Assembly: GCA_002892395.1 (NCBI GenBank)
Contig: NBBL01000008.1
Span: forward strand, 62,026-126,025
Length of the DNA stretch: 64,000 nucleotides
From: Lachnospiraceae bacterium
GTDB lineage: Bacteria > Bacillota > Clostridia > Lachnospirales > Lachnospiraceae
Direction of reading: 5' to 3'
A program made the translations under genes and the position numbers. Each line of letters opens with the position of its first letter. Positions within the stretch are counted from its first letter, which is position 1. Positions 36,390 to 46,900 of this stretch are shown piece after piece. The notes under the pieces were generated by a model. That model worked only from the letters and a program-made list of their open reading frames with translations, searched no databases and was not told the origin of the DNA.

Positions 36390-36776
36390 TTATTGCTCCG
36401 TTTTCCTTTTGCATATCTTGGGCGCAGTAAGCTCATAGCTCATATCCAATAGCATCTTGATCTTGTCATCCGATACGATGCCGTCAAGAGCCTCTGTTAT
36501 CCAGCTCGTTTTGCTCATGTGGTATGCGGGAAAAAAGCCAGGCTCCTCCCGGAGCGAGCCGATGAGGATGGTGTCACACTTAAAATTTACCGCATCCAGC
36601 AGCTCATCTCCCTGCAAGCCGAGCTTGTTCCTCGGAATATCCATAATGAGTGCAAACCACTTTTTGTTATTCACATGACGAAATACCGTAAAATCGGGAT
36701 ATTTCGCCCACGGATAGTTTCGACCGGCGTTGTAGGTTTCAAGAATATAGTTCGTTAATTTCTCTCGATTCATCAT
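36390..36776 (-). CDS. MmcQ/YjbR family protein
   Basis: A 128-residue YjbR-fold protein (CyaY-like double-wing DNA-binding fold) of unknown function. Diagnostic text is RHVNNKKWFALIMDIPRNKL and FPAYHMSKTSWITEALDG. The start overlaps the region of the flavodoxin stop, with two adjacent ATG codons (36776 and 36773); the ribosome site is weak, so coupling with the gene before it is likely. Confidence 0.85.
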   Translation of the reverse strand: MMNREKLTNYILETYNAGRNYPWAKYPDFTVFRHVNNKKWFALIMDIPRNKLGLQGDELLDAVNFKCDTILIGSLREEPGFFPAYHMSKTSWITEALDGIVSDDKIKMLLDMSYELTAPKICKRKTEQ

Positions 36777-36779
36777 GCA

Positions 36780-37259
36780 TCAAAAGCCCATGCTTTCAAC
36801 CCATGCAGCCAGCTCCGGATTATTCGAGTGAGATTTGAGCACTTTGCCATCCAACAGTTTTGCACCCTTGCAGCTTGGCGCCAGCCTTTCATTGGTCTTG
36901 CCCATACCGCTACCACCGGAGGTCGCGAACGGAACGATTGTCTTTCCGGTTAGGTCATAGCTTTCCAAAAAGGTGTTGATAATCGTTGGAGCGACATACC
37001 ACCAAATCGGGAAGCCAACAAAAATGGTATCATATTCGCTCATGTTATCCCGCTTGGATTCAATCTCCGGACGGGAAGCATGGTTGCTCATCTCAATGGT
37101 GCTGCGGGCGTTCTTATCCATCCAGTTGAGATCAGCTTTCGTGTACGGAATCTTCGGTGCAATCTCAAAGAGATCTGCGCCGACTGCATCTGCCAGCGTC
37201 TGCGCAACCTTAGCGGTCACACCAGACGCAGAAAAATATGCTACAAGCTTTCTGCTCAT
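36780..37259 (-). CDS. flavodoxin
   Basis: A 159-residue FMN-binding electron carrier. The N-terminal phosphate loop is YFSASGVTAKVAQTLADAVG, followed by PIWWYVAPTIINTFLESYDL and FATSGGSGMGKT, the loops around the flavin ring. AAGGAGAGACAAAC precedes the ATG. It lies between a PPOX-fold protein and YjbR in one leftward transcript. Its redox partner is not evident. Confidence 0.9.
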   Translation of the reverse strand: MSRKLVAYFSASGVTAKVAQTLADAVGADLFEIAPKIPYTKADLNWMDKNARSTIEMSNHASRPEIESKRDNMSEYDTIFVGFPIWWYVAPTIINTFLESYDLTGKTIVPFATSGGSGMGKTNERLAPSCKGAKLLDGKVLKSHSNNPELAAWVESMGF

Positions 37260-37279
37260 AATGTTTGTCTCTCCTTGAG

Positions 37280-37801
37280 TTATTCCTGTGTAAAATCCAA
37301 TTTCTGCCTGCTGTCATACCCTTGCTTTTTGAAATCCGAGAACAGCACATCCATCCTTATCGGAGTAATACACAGCAAGTGCATTGGGTTGCCCTGATCT
37401 GCAAGCTTCTGAAGTGCCGCCACCGGAATCTTTTTGTATTCCGCATGGGCGATATATTCCTCTGACATCGGTTCGATGAGTTTTGCTGTTCCCATAACCT
37501 GTACGCTCCTCAGCGCACCAAAGTCCGGATTCTTCTCAAAAACAGCCAGGCTGACATTCTTGTTCTTTTCAAGACCAATGAATTTCTCACCACCTTCGGT
37601 GAAAATCCAGAACTGACCGTCATGAAAGCTGTATTCCAAGGGAGTGCAACGCACATAGTCGCCGGTGCCGGTGGCTAATGCGCAGACCGCGTTGTTACAA
37701 AGAAACTCCTCCACAACTGGCTTCAGCTGTTCAACCGGCATTTCCTCGCATTCCTTTATCTTCCAGAAATCTGCCGCTTTTTTATATTCTTCTGTCGTCA
37801 T
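37280..37801 (-). CDS. pyridoxamine 5'-phosphate oxidase-fold flavoprotein
   Basis: A 173-residue protein of the PPOX split-barrel family, which bind FMN, F420 or heme. Seen are CALATGTGDYVRCTPLEYSF, the strand-turn DGQFWIFTEGGEKF and GTAKLIEP. The exact reaction is unknown; many such proteins in Clostridia are paired with flavodoxins. GGAAAGGAG precedes the ATG. It lies four bases from the DUF4186 gene stop and 20 from the flavodoxin start. Confidence 0.85.
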   Translation of the reverse strand: MTTEEYKKAADFWKIKECEEMPVEQLKPVVEEFLCNNAVCALATGTGDYVRCTPLEYSFHDGQFWIFTEGGEKFIGLEKNKNVSLAVFEKNPDFGALRSVQVMGTAKLIEPMSEEYIAHAEYKKIPVAALQKLADQGNPMHLLCITPIRMDVLFSDFKKQGYDSRQKLDFTQE

Positions 37802-37804
37802 TTT

Positions 37805-38179
37805 CTACTCCTTTCCAGCTGCATTGTTTTTCATCTGTCGTTTAATCCAAGCCATCAGAAGCTTCACAATGCGCTCCTGCTCGTTCTCCGTCAGCTTCCG
37901 TCCCTGTGAAACGTGATACCACTTATTCAGGCATCCCCGACAGCAACAAGCACAGGCGTGTTGCGCAATAAACACCGGATGTCCGCGCATAGGTGTCTGT
38001 TTGCCGTCATTTGGAATAACCGCCGGAGCAAGCCGTGTCCTGACAAAATCCTCAGCATGACATTGAATCGTATCCATGCCCTTATCCGCTATATACTGCC
38101 TGTCTTTCTCAGTCAGATGAAATCGTGATCGAAAAGTCGATTTTTGCAAGCGAGCGAAGGTTTGATCTATTGTTGTCAT
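37805..38179 (-). CDS. DUF4186 protein with cysteine cluster
   Basis: A 124-residue protein of a conserved unknown family. RLQKSTFRSRFHLTEKDRQY and the cluster QHACACCCRGCLNKWYH suggest a metal site. The C-terminus is a basic helix. The frame runs nine codons further, but the ATG at 38179 has GAGGAAC before it. First complete gene of the cassette running to YolD. Confidence 0.75.
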   Translation of the reverse strand: MTTIDQTFARLQKSTFRSRFHLTEKDRQYIADKGMDTIQCHAEDFVRTRLAPAVIPNDGKQTPMRGHPVFIAQHACACCCRGCLNKWYHVSQGRKLTENEQERIVKLLMAWIKRQMKNNAAGKE

Positions 38180-38192
38180 ATGCTGTTCCTCG

Positions 38193-38469
38193 TCAAGCCG
38201 GTTCACCTACAAGATAGATGCGTTCACGGTCGAAGCAAATATGCTCGGTATGATTATAGATTTGAACCATGTCTTTCATCCGCTCTGTAAGTATCGAAGT
38301 GCCCGGATTGCCGAGGATGGCAAACTCGCGCACAGCTTTTTCCTCAAGGCCGGTTGCCCTACCTGTCGTTTGTATCATTGCTCGCCACAAAACTTTTCTG
38401 GTCATCCAAAACCTTCAGTTTCAGAAGCTCCCATACGTTTTTTACATTGACTTTCTCTAACCTAAGCAT
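38193..38469 (-). pseudogene. deletion scar joining a GNAT N-terminus to another fragment
   Basis: From 38469 the minus strand reads MLRLEKVNVKNVWELLKLKV then QKSFVASNDT, the start of a GNAT acetyltransferase, and breaks at about 38365. In another frame the following text is LEEKAVREFAILGNPGTSIL, then QIYNHTEHICFDRERIYLVG, an unidentified fragment ending at 38193. Neither part is complete. Confidence 0.5.
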
Positions 38470-38495
38470 ATGCGTTCTCACTTCTTCTTTTTCGG

Positions 38496-39995
38496 TTATT
38501 CCGATACATTCAGAATATACTTCCCTTTTCCTTTTCCTTGTATAGCTTTAATCAGATCATTTTCCTCCATCATCTTCAAAACCAGCCTTGCTTTTGTGGT
38601 CTGGCAGGAAAGAATCCTCATCACCTCTTTTGACGAGATCACCTGCAGGATATCCACTTCTTCGATAATCAGCCCTGCATCCGCAGCGTCCTTAGAAGAT
38701 ACCTGACCTTCTATTTCTCTCTTTTTCATTATCTCAATCAACGCGTCCTTTCCTTGAATCGACGCGTCGTTTCTCTCAATCGACGCGTTTTCAGCCTGAA
38801 TCGACGCAGCATCCGTCGATTTACCTTCAAAGGACGTGCTCATCACCGTCGCTTTGAGGATGAAAGTGCTGTTGTTGAAGACCGGATCGGGCAAACCGAC
38901 TGCCTCCAGTTCCTTGCACATCCTGTCAACGCCCTCGCCGTATTCCTTCACATATCCATAATCCTTCAGGAATGCAGCAATCTTCGGATTCCGGGAGAAG
39001 TGGGTGTAACGGATATTTTCTTTCTTCACCATACCGGCAAAGGTACCAGGGCTGTCCACTTCCAGCCGGTCATCGAACATCTTGATCTGGATATCCGTGC
39101 CCTTGATGGCATAGTCGCGGTGGGTAGCTGCGTTAACCACGATCTCGGTGCGGACGAACTCGCTGTATTCTTCCTCAGTGACGAAAATGCCATCATGACC
39201 AAGATAGGTCTTCTCCTTCATCTGGATCTTGATGAAATCGACAGCTTTTTCCACCTGCTCCAAGATACGACCTTCAAAGATTACGTCCTTGACCACGTTC
39301 ATATCCTTGCCCACCTTAGCCTCTGTGCCGTCATAGCGAATAAAACGGATAAACGCACGAGGGAAGAACAGCTGTGGATTTTTGCCAAACAGCAGGATTG
39401 CAGCCACGGAAACCTGATCCCTGCCATCCTTCACGGTGACGAACTTCTTATTCTCCCGGACATATTCCTCCGGTAACTTGCTATAGCCAATCCGCTTGCA
39501 GTAGCTCCGCACAAAGTCCAGGTCGAGATCGTCGATGGAAGCATCCGCCACAGGCTCGTCCTCGTAATATCGCACACCCTTAGCGTACATCAGCGTCATG
39601 CGGTCATTGAAATCCAGCTTCTTGCTTTTATCCCCGACACGAAGGAATGCCTCGTCCGCCTGATTGGCATGGAGAAGCGGACTGGCTTCAATATGCATCA
39701 GAAGCACATGATCCGGCTGTCCTTTGTAGTTTGTGCATTCCACCATCTCCGTGGTTATCGGAACCGTCGGATTGCAGAAATCTATCGGTGTCCGCAGGAT
39801 CTCGTTCAGCTGCTCCTCATGGTAATCAACGCCTTCAATCCTGCGATGCTTGTCTGAGATGCCGATGGCAATCGTGCCGCCGTCTGCATTGGCAAAAGCA
39901 CAGATGGTATCCGACAGATCTGCCGGTTTGATCTGTATGCTCTTGCGGTCAAATATTTGCTTCTCGTTCTTTTTAAGAACTTCATCTATCGTCAT
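38496..39995 (-). CDS. AlbA_2-type ATP-binding putative transcriptional regulator
   Basis: A 499-residue protein with an N-terminal Schlafen AlbA_2 domain (IFDRKSIQIKPADLSDTICA, FANADGGTIAIGISD), a GHKL-like C-terminal part (FVRTEIVVNAATHRDYAIKG, YGEGVDRMCKELEAVG) and a C-terminal winged helix from about residue 445. Such proteins are common on mobile elements and their substrate is not settled. Between residues 385 and 420 is a short repeat DASIQ-AENASIE-RNDASIQ. AGGTGACGG precedes the ATG. It lies just after the TraX relic and probably has its own expression. Confidence 0.8.
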   Translation of the reverse strand: MTIDEVLKKNEKQIFDRKSIQIKPADLSDTICAFANADGGTIAIGISDKHRRIEGVDYHEEQLNEILRTPIDFCNPTVPITTEMVECTNYKGQPDHVLLMHIEASPLLHANQADEAFLRVGDKSKKLDFNDRMTLMYAKGVRYYEDEPVADASIDDLDLDFVRSYCKRIGYSKLPEEYVRENKKFVTVKDGRDQVSVAAILLFGKNPQLFFPRAFIRFIRYDGTEAKVGKDMNVVKDVIFEGRILEQVEKAVDFIKIQMKEKTYLGHDGIFVTEEEYSEFVRTEIVVNAATHRDYAIKGTDIQIKMFDDRLEVDSPGTFAGMVKKENIRYTHFSRNPKIAAFLKDYGYVKEYGEGVDRMCKELEAVGLPDPVFNNSTFILKATVMSTSFEGKSTDAASIQAENASIERNDASIQGKDALIEIMKKREIEGQVSSKDAADAGLIIEEVDILQVISSKEVMRILSCQTTKARLVLKMMEENDLIKAIQGKGKGKYILNVSE

Positions 39996-40011
39996 TAGCC
40001 GTCACCTGCCT

Positions 40012-40750
40012 TTAAAATATAATTGAGATATCGCCATGAAGCGCAATTCTGATAATTCCTATTATCACCAGGTGCGCCAGATAATACACATAGAAAAAAC
40101 CATTTCATTCCCTTCCACTTTCCACGCTCGCCATTATACTTTGCGAGAATCGGAATCGTAAGGAATGTGAACATCTGCAGAGCCCCATACAGCTTGTCAA
40201 GGAACAGGAAATATACCGCCGCATAGATAAAGCTCCATAAAACGATATCCCTCGCCTGCAGCTTAAACTTTCCCCTATGAACATGCAGTCCAAATGGGCA
40301 CATGACCGCAATGCTCGACCAGTCCGAAGGAAAGGAGATCAGGCATATCGCAATGATGCTTATAATCTTAACCCACTGTGGTATTCGATCCTAATCGCAT
40401 ATCCAGACCAAGACTGCTGCCCATGCCAGAGACCACATAACACTTGTTTGATTAAATACACCTGTAGATAACGGCAGGAAGGGTATGCCGAATGCAAAGT
40501 CATATGCAAAATGCGATATAACGGCAAACAAGAACAACCTGCCGATGTATTTACCCATGTTTCTGGTATAATGGCAGCCTTCCACAATGAAGAACCACAT
40601 GATAGGAGCCGTGAGCCTGCCGATGATATGCAATACAAATACATACCACACCACCTGTGTTCCCGAAAAGAAAGCCCACGTCAAATGATCTATCGTCATT
40701 GCAACGATAGCAATCAGCTTTATTTGATTTGCGTTGAGCTTCTTTTCCAT
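40012..40750 (-). pseudogene. TraX family membrane protein, interrupted
   Basis: The first 119 codons (KLIAIVAMTIDHLTWAFF, HIIGRLTAPIMWFFIVEG) are a typical TraX N-terminus with several membrane helices. A TAG at 40391 stops the frame, but the same frame continues with RIPQWVKIISIIAICLISF, then FLFLDKLYGALQMFTFLTIP. Near 40100 a one-base shift in a T-run moves the C-terminus into another frame (FFYVYYLAHLVIIGII) ending at 40012. TraX in plasmids acetylates F-pilin; many chromosomal homologues have other roles. Confidence 0.8.
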
Positions 40751-40794
40751 ACTTGAATCTCCCGTTAAGAATTTTGTTTCATATCCACTAAATC

Positions 40795-43323
40795 TTACTT
40801 CGCTATGTACGGCACAATCACATCGTAGAACTTCTTAGTCCAATCAGCGTGGAAATTAGCCATCTGGAGCCAATCAGTCTCATTCTCGATGCTGACGTTA
40901 TTCAGCTGAATGAATACCTTGGACGATTTAATGTCGTCGCCACGGTTCCACTGGAGCGTCGTGCCAAGCGCTGATTCAATTTCTGCTTTATGTGTGTACA
41001 GGCTATCGAATGCAGCCTTGTTTTCTTGCTTATTTCCTCTGCCAAATACGACCTCTGCCCGCGCTACATCAAAGTTTGCTACGCAGCAAAGATAGAAGCC
41101 GCCTATACCAAAGAAGCCGTTGATCCAGTTATCCCTTGACGGATTAACATTGGAGAAGGAACCATCCTCGCCGTGAGCTTTCTGGATAATCGGGAGCGCG
41201 TATGTCCAATATTTTCTTCGGAGCTCGTAACGGCTACCCGGTTCATCCTCATTCACTTCGTTCTCATCACGCAGATAAAATACCAAGTCTGCCGGATCTT
41301 CATCGTACAATTTGAAGAGACGACTCAAGACAGACAGCTTGCTCTGCGTGCTGGTGTTTGTCCATACATAGATGCCATCGCCGATCTCAAGCCACTTCGT
41401 GAACGCATCCTGATTTGTATTGAAGTGGAGAGCAATGTTCTCCTCCTCCGACATGGCCAGCTTAGTGATAATGGCCTTATCCTCGGCATACAGAATCTGA
41501 ATAACCTTTTGGAACATCTCAACCCAGCTCGTTACCGGCTGCTCGGTGTTCTTAAAGGTGAACTTCGCAATCAGTCGTCCGGTCAGCTCGCCCTCATCCT
41601 CAAGCGTATAAGTGTCAAGCTGCTTTTCTTCCGGTTTGTATTCTGTGACAGGTACTGCCCAGATTGACAGAGCCCGACCCATGAGATATTCGCTGCGCTC
41701 CTCCAGCTCCGCCAGCGTCCACTTGTCCTTCTTGGCAATCCAAGTATTCATGCGGATACCACTGTCATCGAAACCGTTCTGCATGGTTTTCTTTTCAGCG
41801 AAAGAGCTATTGCTATATTTCGAGTTATAGGCTGTCAGCGTAAGATTTGCCATACGATGCAGCCAAATCTCATGTATCTGCTCATAGTCATCGCCCAGCT
41901 CCTTCTGCCACACCGGTGTCAGATGCTGAGGCATAATGTGTTCAATTGAATAAGTGCCGTCGTCACAGTGACGGTATACATCCTTATCCTCCGAAGTACC
42001 GAAGTTCTCAAAGCGCTCAAGAATGTAAATCTTATTCTTGCTGTTCATCAGATAAACCGGACGTTCCTCAAATGCCGCCTTAAACTCCACATCGTCCGGG
42101 AAGCGGGCACGCTCCCTCTTGGAAAGAAGTGCATACTTGAGCTTCTCGACATAGTTATCCTCGGTACCGTCGTATCGTATGATCTCTCGGTGCAGCATGA
42201 GGAAGATTTTATTCAGAGCATTTGTCGGCAGATCACACATCGTCCTGCGGAACAAGTAATTCTCTGTCGTCAGGAAAATCTCAGTGACCTGTGCTAACGT
42301 CAGTTTGTTTTCGTTATATAGGCGCAGCACTTCGAGAAAATACGGCCTTGTTACCGTAGTCTCCAGACGGTTCAGTCGATCAATACAAGCGTCAAGGGCA
42401 GCACTGCCGGAATTACCATCAAGGAGAATCTGGTACCGCTTTGCGTAGGCCAGCATCTCGGCAAGGAGTGGTTCCGTTTCGATTTTTCCAAGCTCCACAA
42501 AGTCCTTAAAATTGATGTAGATCTTCTTCTGCTGCGGGATGGCCTGCTGCTTCACACTCAGGTAATCCCGGATAAAGGCGCTTACATCATACTTCGTGCA
42601 GACCTCGATCTTGTTCCAGTATTTCTCGTAATAATCCTCCTGCTCCTTAGAAGGCAAACCCATCAATATGAAGTTTCTGATCTTATCACCTTCGCTGAGG
42701 TCAAGACCGGTCGAGTTCAGACTCTCAAAAATGAGCTGCGGATTGTCGTCCATATCCAGCCGAATATTTATAATTTCCAGACAGCAGATCGCATCATAAA
42801 GCTGATCGATGGTGATTTCCTGTTTCTGAATGCGGTCATAAAAATAATCGTAATTCACAGTCAGATTGGACTCGCGGATATGCTCTGTCGGATCAGAGAA
42901 CAGCTTCCCGAAAGCCGTCTGGTCATTCTTTACCGGTTTGAGCTTGATACGGGTATCCTCCGGCTTCCACTTGTCCACGAGGTATTCCTCGAAAATTCGC
43001 TGCTTCAGATTCGCGGTCTCCGGCACAATGACACCCTTATCAATCAAGTTATACATGGCAAGGAACAACAGCGATACGGTCGTAAGGCGCTGCTGGCCGT
43101 CGATAATCAGGAACTCCTCATTGTGGCCGTCCGGATTGTAAACTGAAACAAGGCTGCCGAAAAAGTGACTCTTCCGGTGTCCCTTGATGATCTTTACGAG
43201 ATCATCATACAGCTGTTTGCAGTTCTCGGTTTTCCAGTCATAGTTTCTCTGATAAACCGGAATGACAAACCGCTTGTCAGAGCCCTCCATATATTTAACG
43301 AATTTGCATTCTGAACCCTTCAT
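40795..43323 (-). CDS. DUF262-DUF1524-DUF4268 nuclease (GmrSD-like)
   Basis: An 842-residue protein. The N-terminal DUF262/GmrS-like ParB-fold NTPase has IPVYQRNYDW and IIDGQQRLTTVSLLFLA. A middle DUF1524/GmrD-like HNH nuclease has YSIEHIMPQHLTPVW and HRMANLTLTAYNSKYSN. The C-terminal DUF4268 part (residues 690-840) contains REKYW-like RRKYWTYALP and ends near PYIAK. Single-chain GmrSD enzymes are type IV restriction systems cutting modified DNA. It is the last gene of the restriction operon, six bases after the relic before it. GAGGAGGAATG precedes the ATG. Confidence 0.88.
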   Translation of the reverse strand: MKGSECKFVKYMEGSDKRFVIPVYQRNYDWKTENCKQLYDDLVKIIKGHRKSHFFGSLVSVYNPDGHNEEFLIIDGQQRLTTVSLLFLAMYNLIDKGVIVPETANLKQRIFEEYLVDKWKPEDTRIKLKPVKNDQTAFGKLFSDPTEHIRESNLTVNYDYFYDRIQKQEITIDQLYDAICCLEIINIRLDMDDNPQLIFESLNSTGLDLSEGDKIRNFILMGLPSKEQEDYYEKYWNKIEVCTKYDVSAFIRDYLSVKQQAIPQQKKIYINFKDFVELGKIETEPLLAEMLAYAKRYQILLDGNSGSAALDACIDRLNRLETTVTRPYFLEVLRLYNENKLTLAQVTEIFLTTENYLFRRTMCDLPTNALNKIFLMLHREIIRYDGTEDNYVEKLKYALLSKRERARFPDDVEFKAAFEERPVYLMNSKNKIYILERFENFGTSEDKDVYRHCDDGTYSIEHIMPQHLTPVWQKELGDDYEQIHEIWLHRMANLTLTAYNSKYSNSSFAEKKTMQNGFDDSGIRMNTWIAKKDKWTLAELEERSEYLMGRALSIWAVPVTEYKPEEKQLDTYTLEDEGELTGRLIAKFTFKNTEQPVTSWVEMFQKVIQILYAEDKAIITKLAMSEEENIALHFNTNQDAFTKWLEIGDGIYVWTNTSTQSKLSVLSRLFKLYDEDPADLVFYLRDENEVNEDEPGSRYELRRKYWTYALPIIQKAHGEDGSFSNVNPSRDNWINGFFGIGGFYLCCVANFDVARAEVVFGRGNKQENKAAFDSLYTHKAEIESALGTTLQWNRGDDIKSSKVFIQLNNVSIENETDWLQMANFHADWTKKFYDVIVPYIAK

Positions 43324-43329
43324 TTCACA

Positions 43330-43963
43330 TCATTCCTCCTCATCCGTAAAGATTCCCGGCACGTTTTGACGAATGTATTCAACGTCGTTCTCTACACTGG
43401 TTCTACCGCACTTTGATAACGAAGCCTTTAGTTTCAGCTTTCCAGTACTGCCGTCCTTCACAACATACTCTGGATTTTCCTTGATGAACCGTGCCGACTC
43501 ACGCGAGAAGCCATTCCTCTGTAAAAGAATCGTAAGCGGATTTGTGGTGCCGTACTCCACATATTCATACCAGTTATTTGTGTCCGGCTCATCGTCACCC
43601 TTGATGCGTCTGTATTCATTTGAAAAACGCAGAAAGTAGTTCGATATGCTAAACAAGATGACATTTTCGATTACTTCCAACGTATCAGAAAAAACAATAT
43701 TGCGATGGATTAATGAGGTATCGTCATACACACCTTTGGTATATCTGTTGATCCAGAAGTCATTTCGCCCGTGAAAATACATAGCGACCAATATTCAGCA
43801 TCGTGAATTTCTCAAGATCAGCTATTTTGATTTTGCCGCTTCTGACATTGAGGTAAAAAAGGCGCATTGAACCCGGTCGATCTTCACTGATGCTTTCACT
43901 GTGATCGACCTCTGTAAAGTAATCATCAAAAGTTTTATCCTTTACAGTTTTTGTGAGTTCCAA
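43330..43963 (-). pseudogene. broken defence gene, possibly Hachiman-like relic
   Basis: Two overlapping frames. The first (TTG start at 43963 after GGGAGGTG) reads MELTKTVKDKTFDDYFTEVD and LEKFTMLNIGRYVFSRAK, the start of one protein. At about 43790 it passes into another frame reading NDFWINRYTKGVYDD, SISNYFLRFSNEYRR, WYEYVEYGTTNPLTIL and VEYIRQNVPGIFTDEEE, the end of a different, helicase-like protein. The pair recalls HamA N-terminus and HamB C-terminus joined by a deletion, from memory and not certain. Neither can be active. Confidence 0.5.
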
Positions 43964-43984
43964 CGCCCATACACCTCCCTGTAA

Positions 43985-46900
43985 TTAGTCGTCATCTTTC
44001 TTTTCACCATAAGGTGCCGGATCTTCAGCTACCATCATCAAATCCTGCTGCGGATTAAAATCGTAAGTCACTGACTTCTGCTCAGCACCCGGCATCACGT
44101 ACTCCTTGCCCTCCGGATTGTAGGTGAGGTTGAATACCAGATCTGAGAGCCACTTCTTAAAGGACGGATTGTCTTGAAACTGCTTGAACAGCTCCATGTT
44201 GTCCGCCATGATAGAGAAGATAACCGCCTGCAGAGCACGCTCGCTTTCGGTACGCGCCTCCTGTGCATCAGAGTTCTTCATGGCATTCTGATATTTCTTA
44301 TCCTTTGACACCATCTCCGGGATGGCCAGAATCTGACGCTGCACATTATCTGCATCGTTCCAGTTTATATTTCCAAACATATCGTTGAAGTCCATGATGA
44401 TCTTGGATAACAGATCCATTTCCGGCTCAACGATATGGCCTACCTTGCCTGCAGGTACCGGCGCAATTTCTGCATCAGCATCTTCCAGCTTAATAGCAAT
44501 GGCCTCTTGCGCTTCATTCCTGTAGCTGCTCAGGTCTATCGTCTGAAGGATACCCTCCGAAAGATCATCGTCACGAGGCGACGGAAGTTTCGGTATCAGC
44601 AAGTTCAGGAAAATCGACAGCTTCTCCCAGTCAACATTTCCATAAGGAAGAATTGCACCAAGGAAGCCATATGTACGCACGAACGATTTAGCAGCGCTCT
44701 TAAACTTAATCTGATCGTCAAGTTCGAGCTGTTTATATACAGCTGTGGAAGCATCCAGAATCGGATCGAGGCGATCACGCTCCGCTCCACTCAGGAATAG
44801 GTCTACCAGCTTTTCAACATCGCTGTCATCGTAGACCTGATACTCCTCCATAATGGTGATCAAATCGTACAGCTTGTTGGGATCGGTTTCCCCGGAAAGA
44901 ATCGTTGTTCTGTAGAACTTCGAGAACGCCTCCTCAATCACAGAGGTCTTGTTGGCAAAGTCCAAAACATATACTTCATCCTTGCCGGGATGTGCTCTGT
45001 TCAAGCGGGAAAGTGTCTGTACCGCAGCAATATCATAGAGCGGCTTGTCCACATACATTGTCTGCAACAGCGGCTCATCGAAGCCGGTCTGGAACATATC
45101 AGCAACGATAAGTATCCTATACGGATCTTTTTTGAACTCCTTCGGAATCTTAGCATCCGGGAATCCATTCATGGCAGCCGACGTCAATGCCGGTTCCTGA
45201 CCGTTATATTTATGCTCGCCGGAAAAGGCCACGATGGTCTTATAAGGACTATGCCTATCTGCAAGGCACTTGTTAATTGCGTAATAATATTCAATACATC
45301 TCGGAATGCTTGCAGTGACTACCATTGCACGAGCTTTGCCACCGATCTTTTTCTTGGCAATTACCTGCTCATGGAAATGCTCCACCATCATGGCGGCCTT
45401 CTTTGCAATGACATCCGGATTGCCCTCGACAAAGGCACGCAGCTTCTTCTGCGCACGCTTTTTGTCAAACATCGGATCGTCCTCGACTGTTTTCATGATC
45501 TTATACCAGCTGTCGATGGTCGTGTAATTGCGCAGTACATCAAGAATGAAGCCTTCCTGAATGGCCTGCTTCATCGTATAGACATGGAACGGGCGATGCT
45601 TGATTTCACCATCCTCCTCATAGGCAACACCGAACATCTCCTCGGTCTTGTTCTTCGGAGTGGCGGTGAAGGCAAAGTAGCTGGCGGAGGAGACGAGCTT
45701 GCGTCCTTCCATCATGGCATTGATTTTGTCCTCGTTGTCCGCATCGTCATCTGTGGCAAGGCCGGAAAGTGCCAGATTCATGTTTGCGGAGTTACGTCCG
45801 CTCTGGCCGGAATGTGCCTCGTCGATGATGATGGCAAACTTGTTATTCTTATGTTCCTGCCCAATCTCAGAGATGATATACGGGAACTTTTCAATCGTAG
45901 ATATAATGATGCGCTTGCCGTCCTGTATGGCCTTACGCAAATCGCCGGAATGCTCAGCCCAAGTGACAGTATTCTTGACCTGCATGAACTGCTTGATCGT
46001 ATTGCGGATCTGCTTATCCAGAATACGACGGTCGGTAACCACAAGAACGGAATCGATCATCGGATGACCGTCCTTTTCAAGCCCTATTAACTGATGCGCC
46101 AGCCATGCGATAGAGTTTGACTTGCCGCTTCCGGCACTGTGCTGGATAAGGTAACGTTTACCGACACCATTTTCCTGCACATCAGCCAGCAGCTTCTCTA
46201 CGCAATCGAGCTGATGATAACGCGGCCAGATCTGCTTGATGGACTTTTTCTTGGTATCTTCGTCCACCTCTTCAATGACCTGCGCGTAGTTTTCTATAAT
46301 ACGGGACAGCTTCCTCTTGGTAAGGATGTCCTTCCAGAGATAATCTGTCATAAGGCCGTCCGGATTTGGCGGATTTCCAGCACCGTCGTTGTAGCCTTTA
46401 TTGAACGGCAGGAACCAGCTATCCTTTCCGGCAAGTTTCGTGCAGAACTGAATCGTAGCATCATCTACAGCAAAATGAACCATGCAACGCTTGAAGGAGA
46501 ACAGCAGATCATGAAAATCTCTGTCTTCCTTATACTGGCGCACAGCGTTTTCTGTATTTTGCTTTGTAAGCTGGTTCTTCAGCTCCATTGTGATAACCGG
46601 GAGGCCGTTGATGAACAGGCAAACATCCAGCGCCAGCTTCCCGGCATCCTGCGAGTAGCGCAGCTGCCGTGTCACGCTGAAAATATTCTTTTCATACATG
46701 ATTCTGGCCTGCTCGTTATTCTCAGTCGGTGTCAGATAGAACATGATGAGGTCAGCCGGATAAACCTTCACGCCATTGCGCAGTACATCAATGATGCCTC
46801 GCTTAGCGATCTCTCCAGACAGGCGGTTCAGGAACTGTCGCTTTTTCGTATCCGAAGTGAACACGCCAAGCTTGTCCATTTCTTTTGGCTGCGTATCCTG

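Noticed and set aside
45000-46090. 366-codon plus-strand frame and other long plus-strand frames at 44-50 kb
   Set aside because: All are antisense to hsdR, hsdS and hsdM, which carry complete catalytic motifs.
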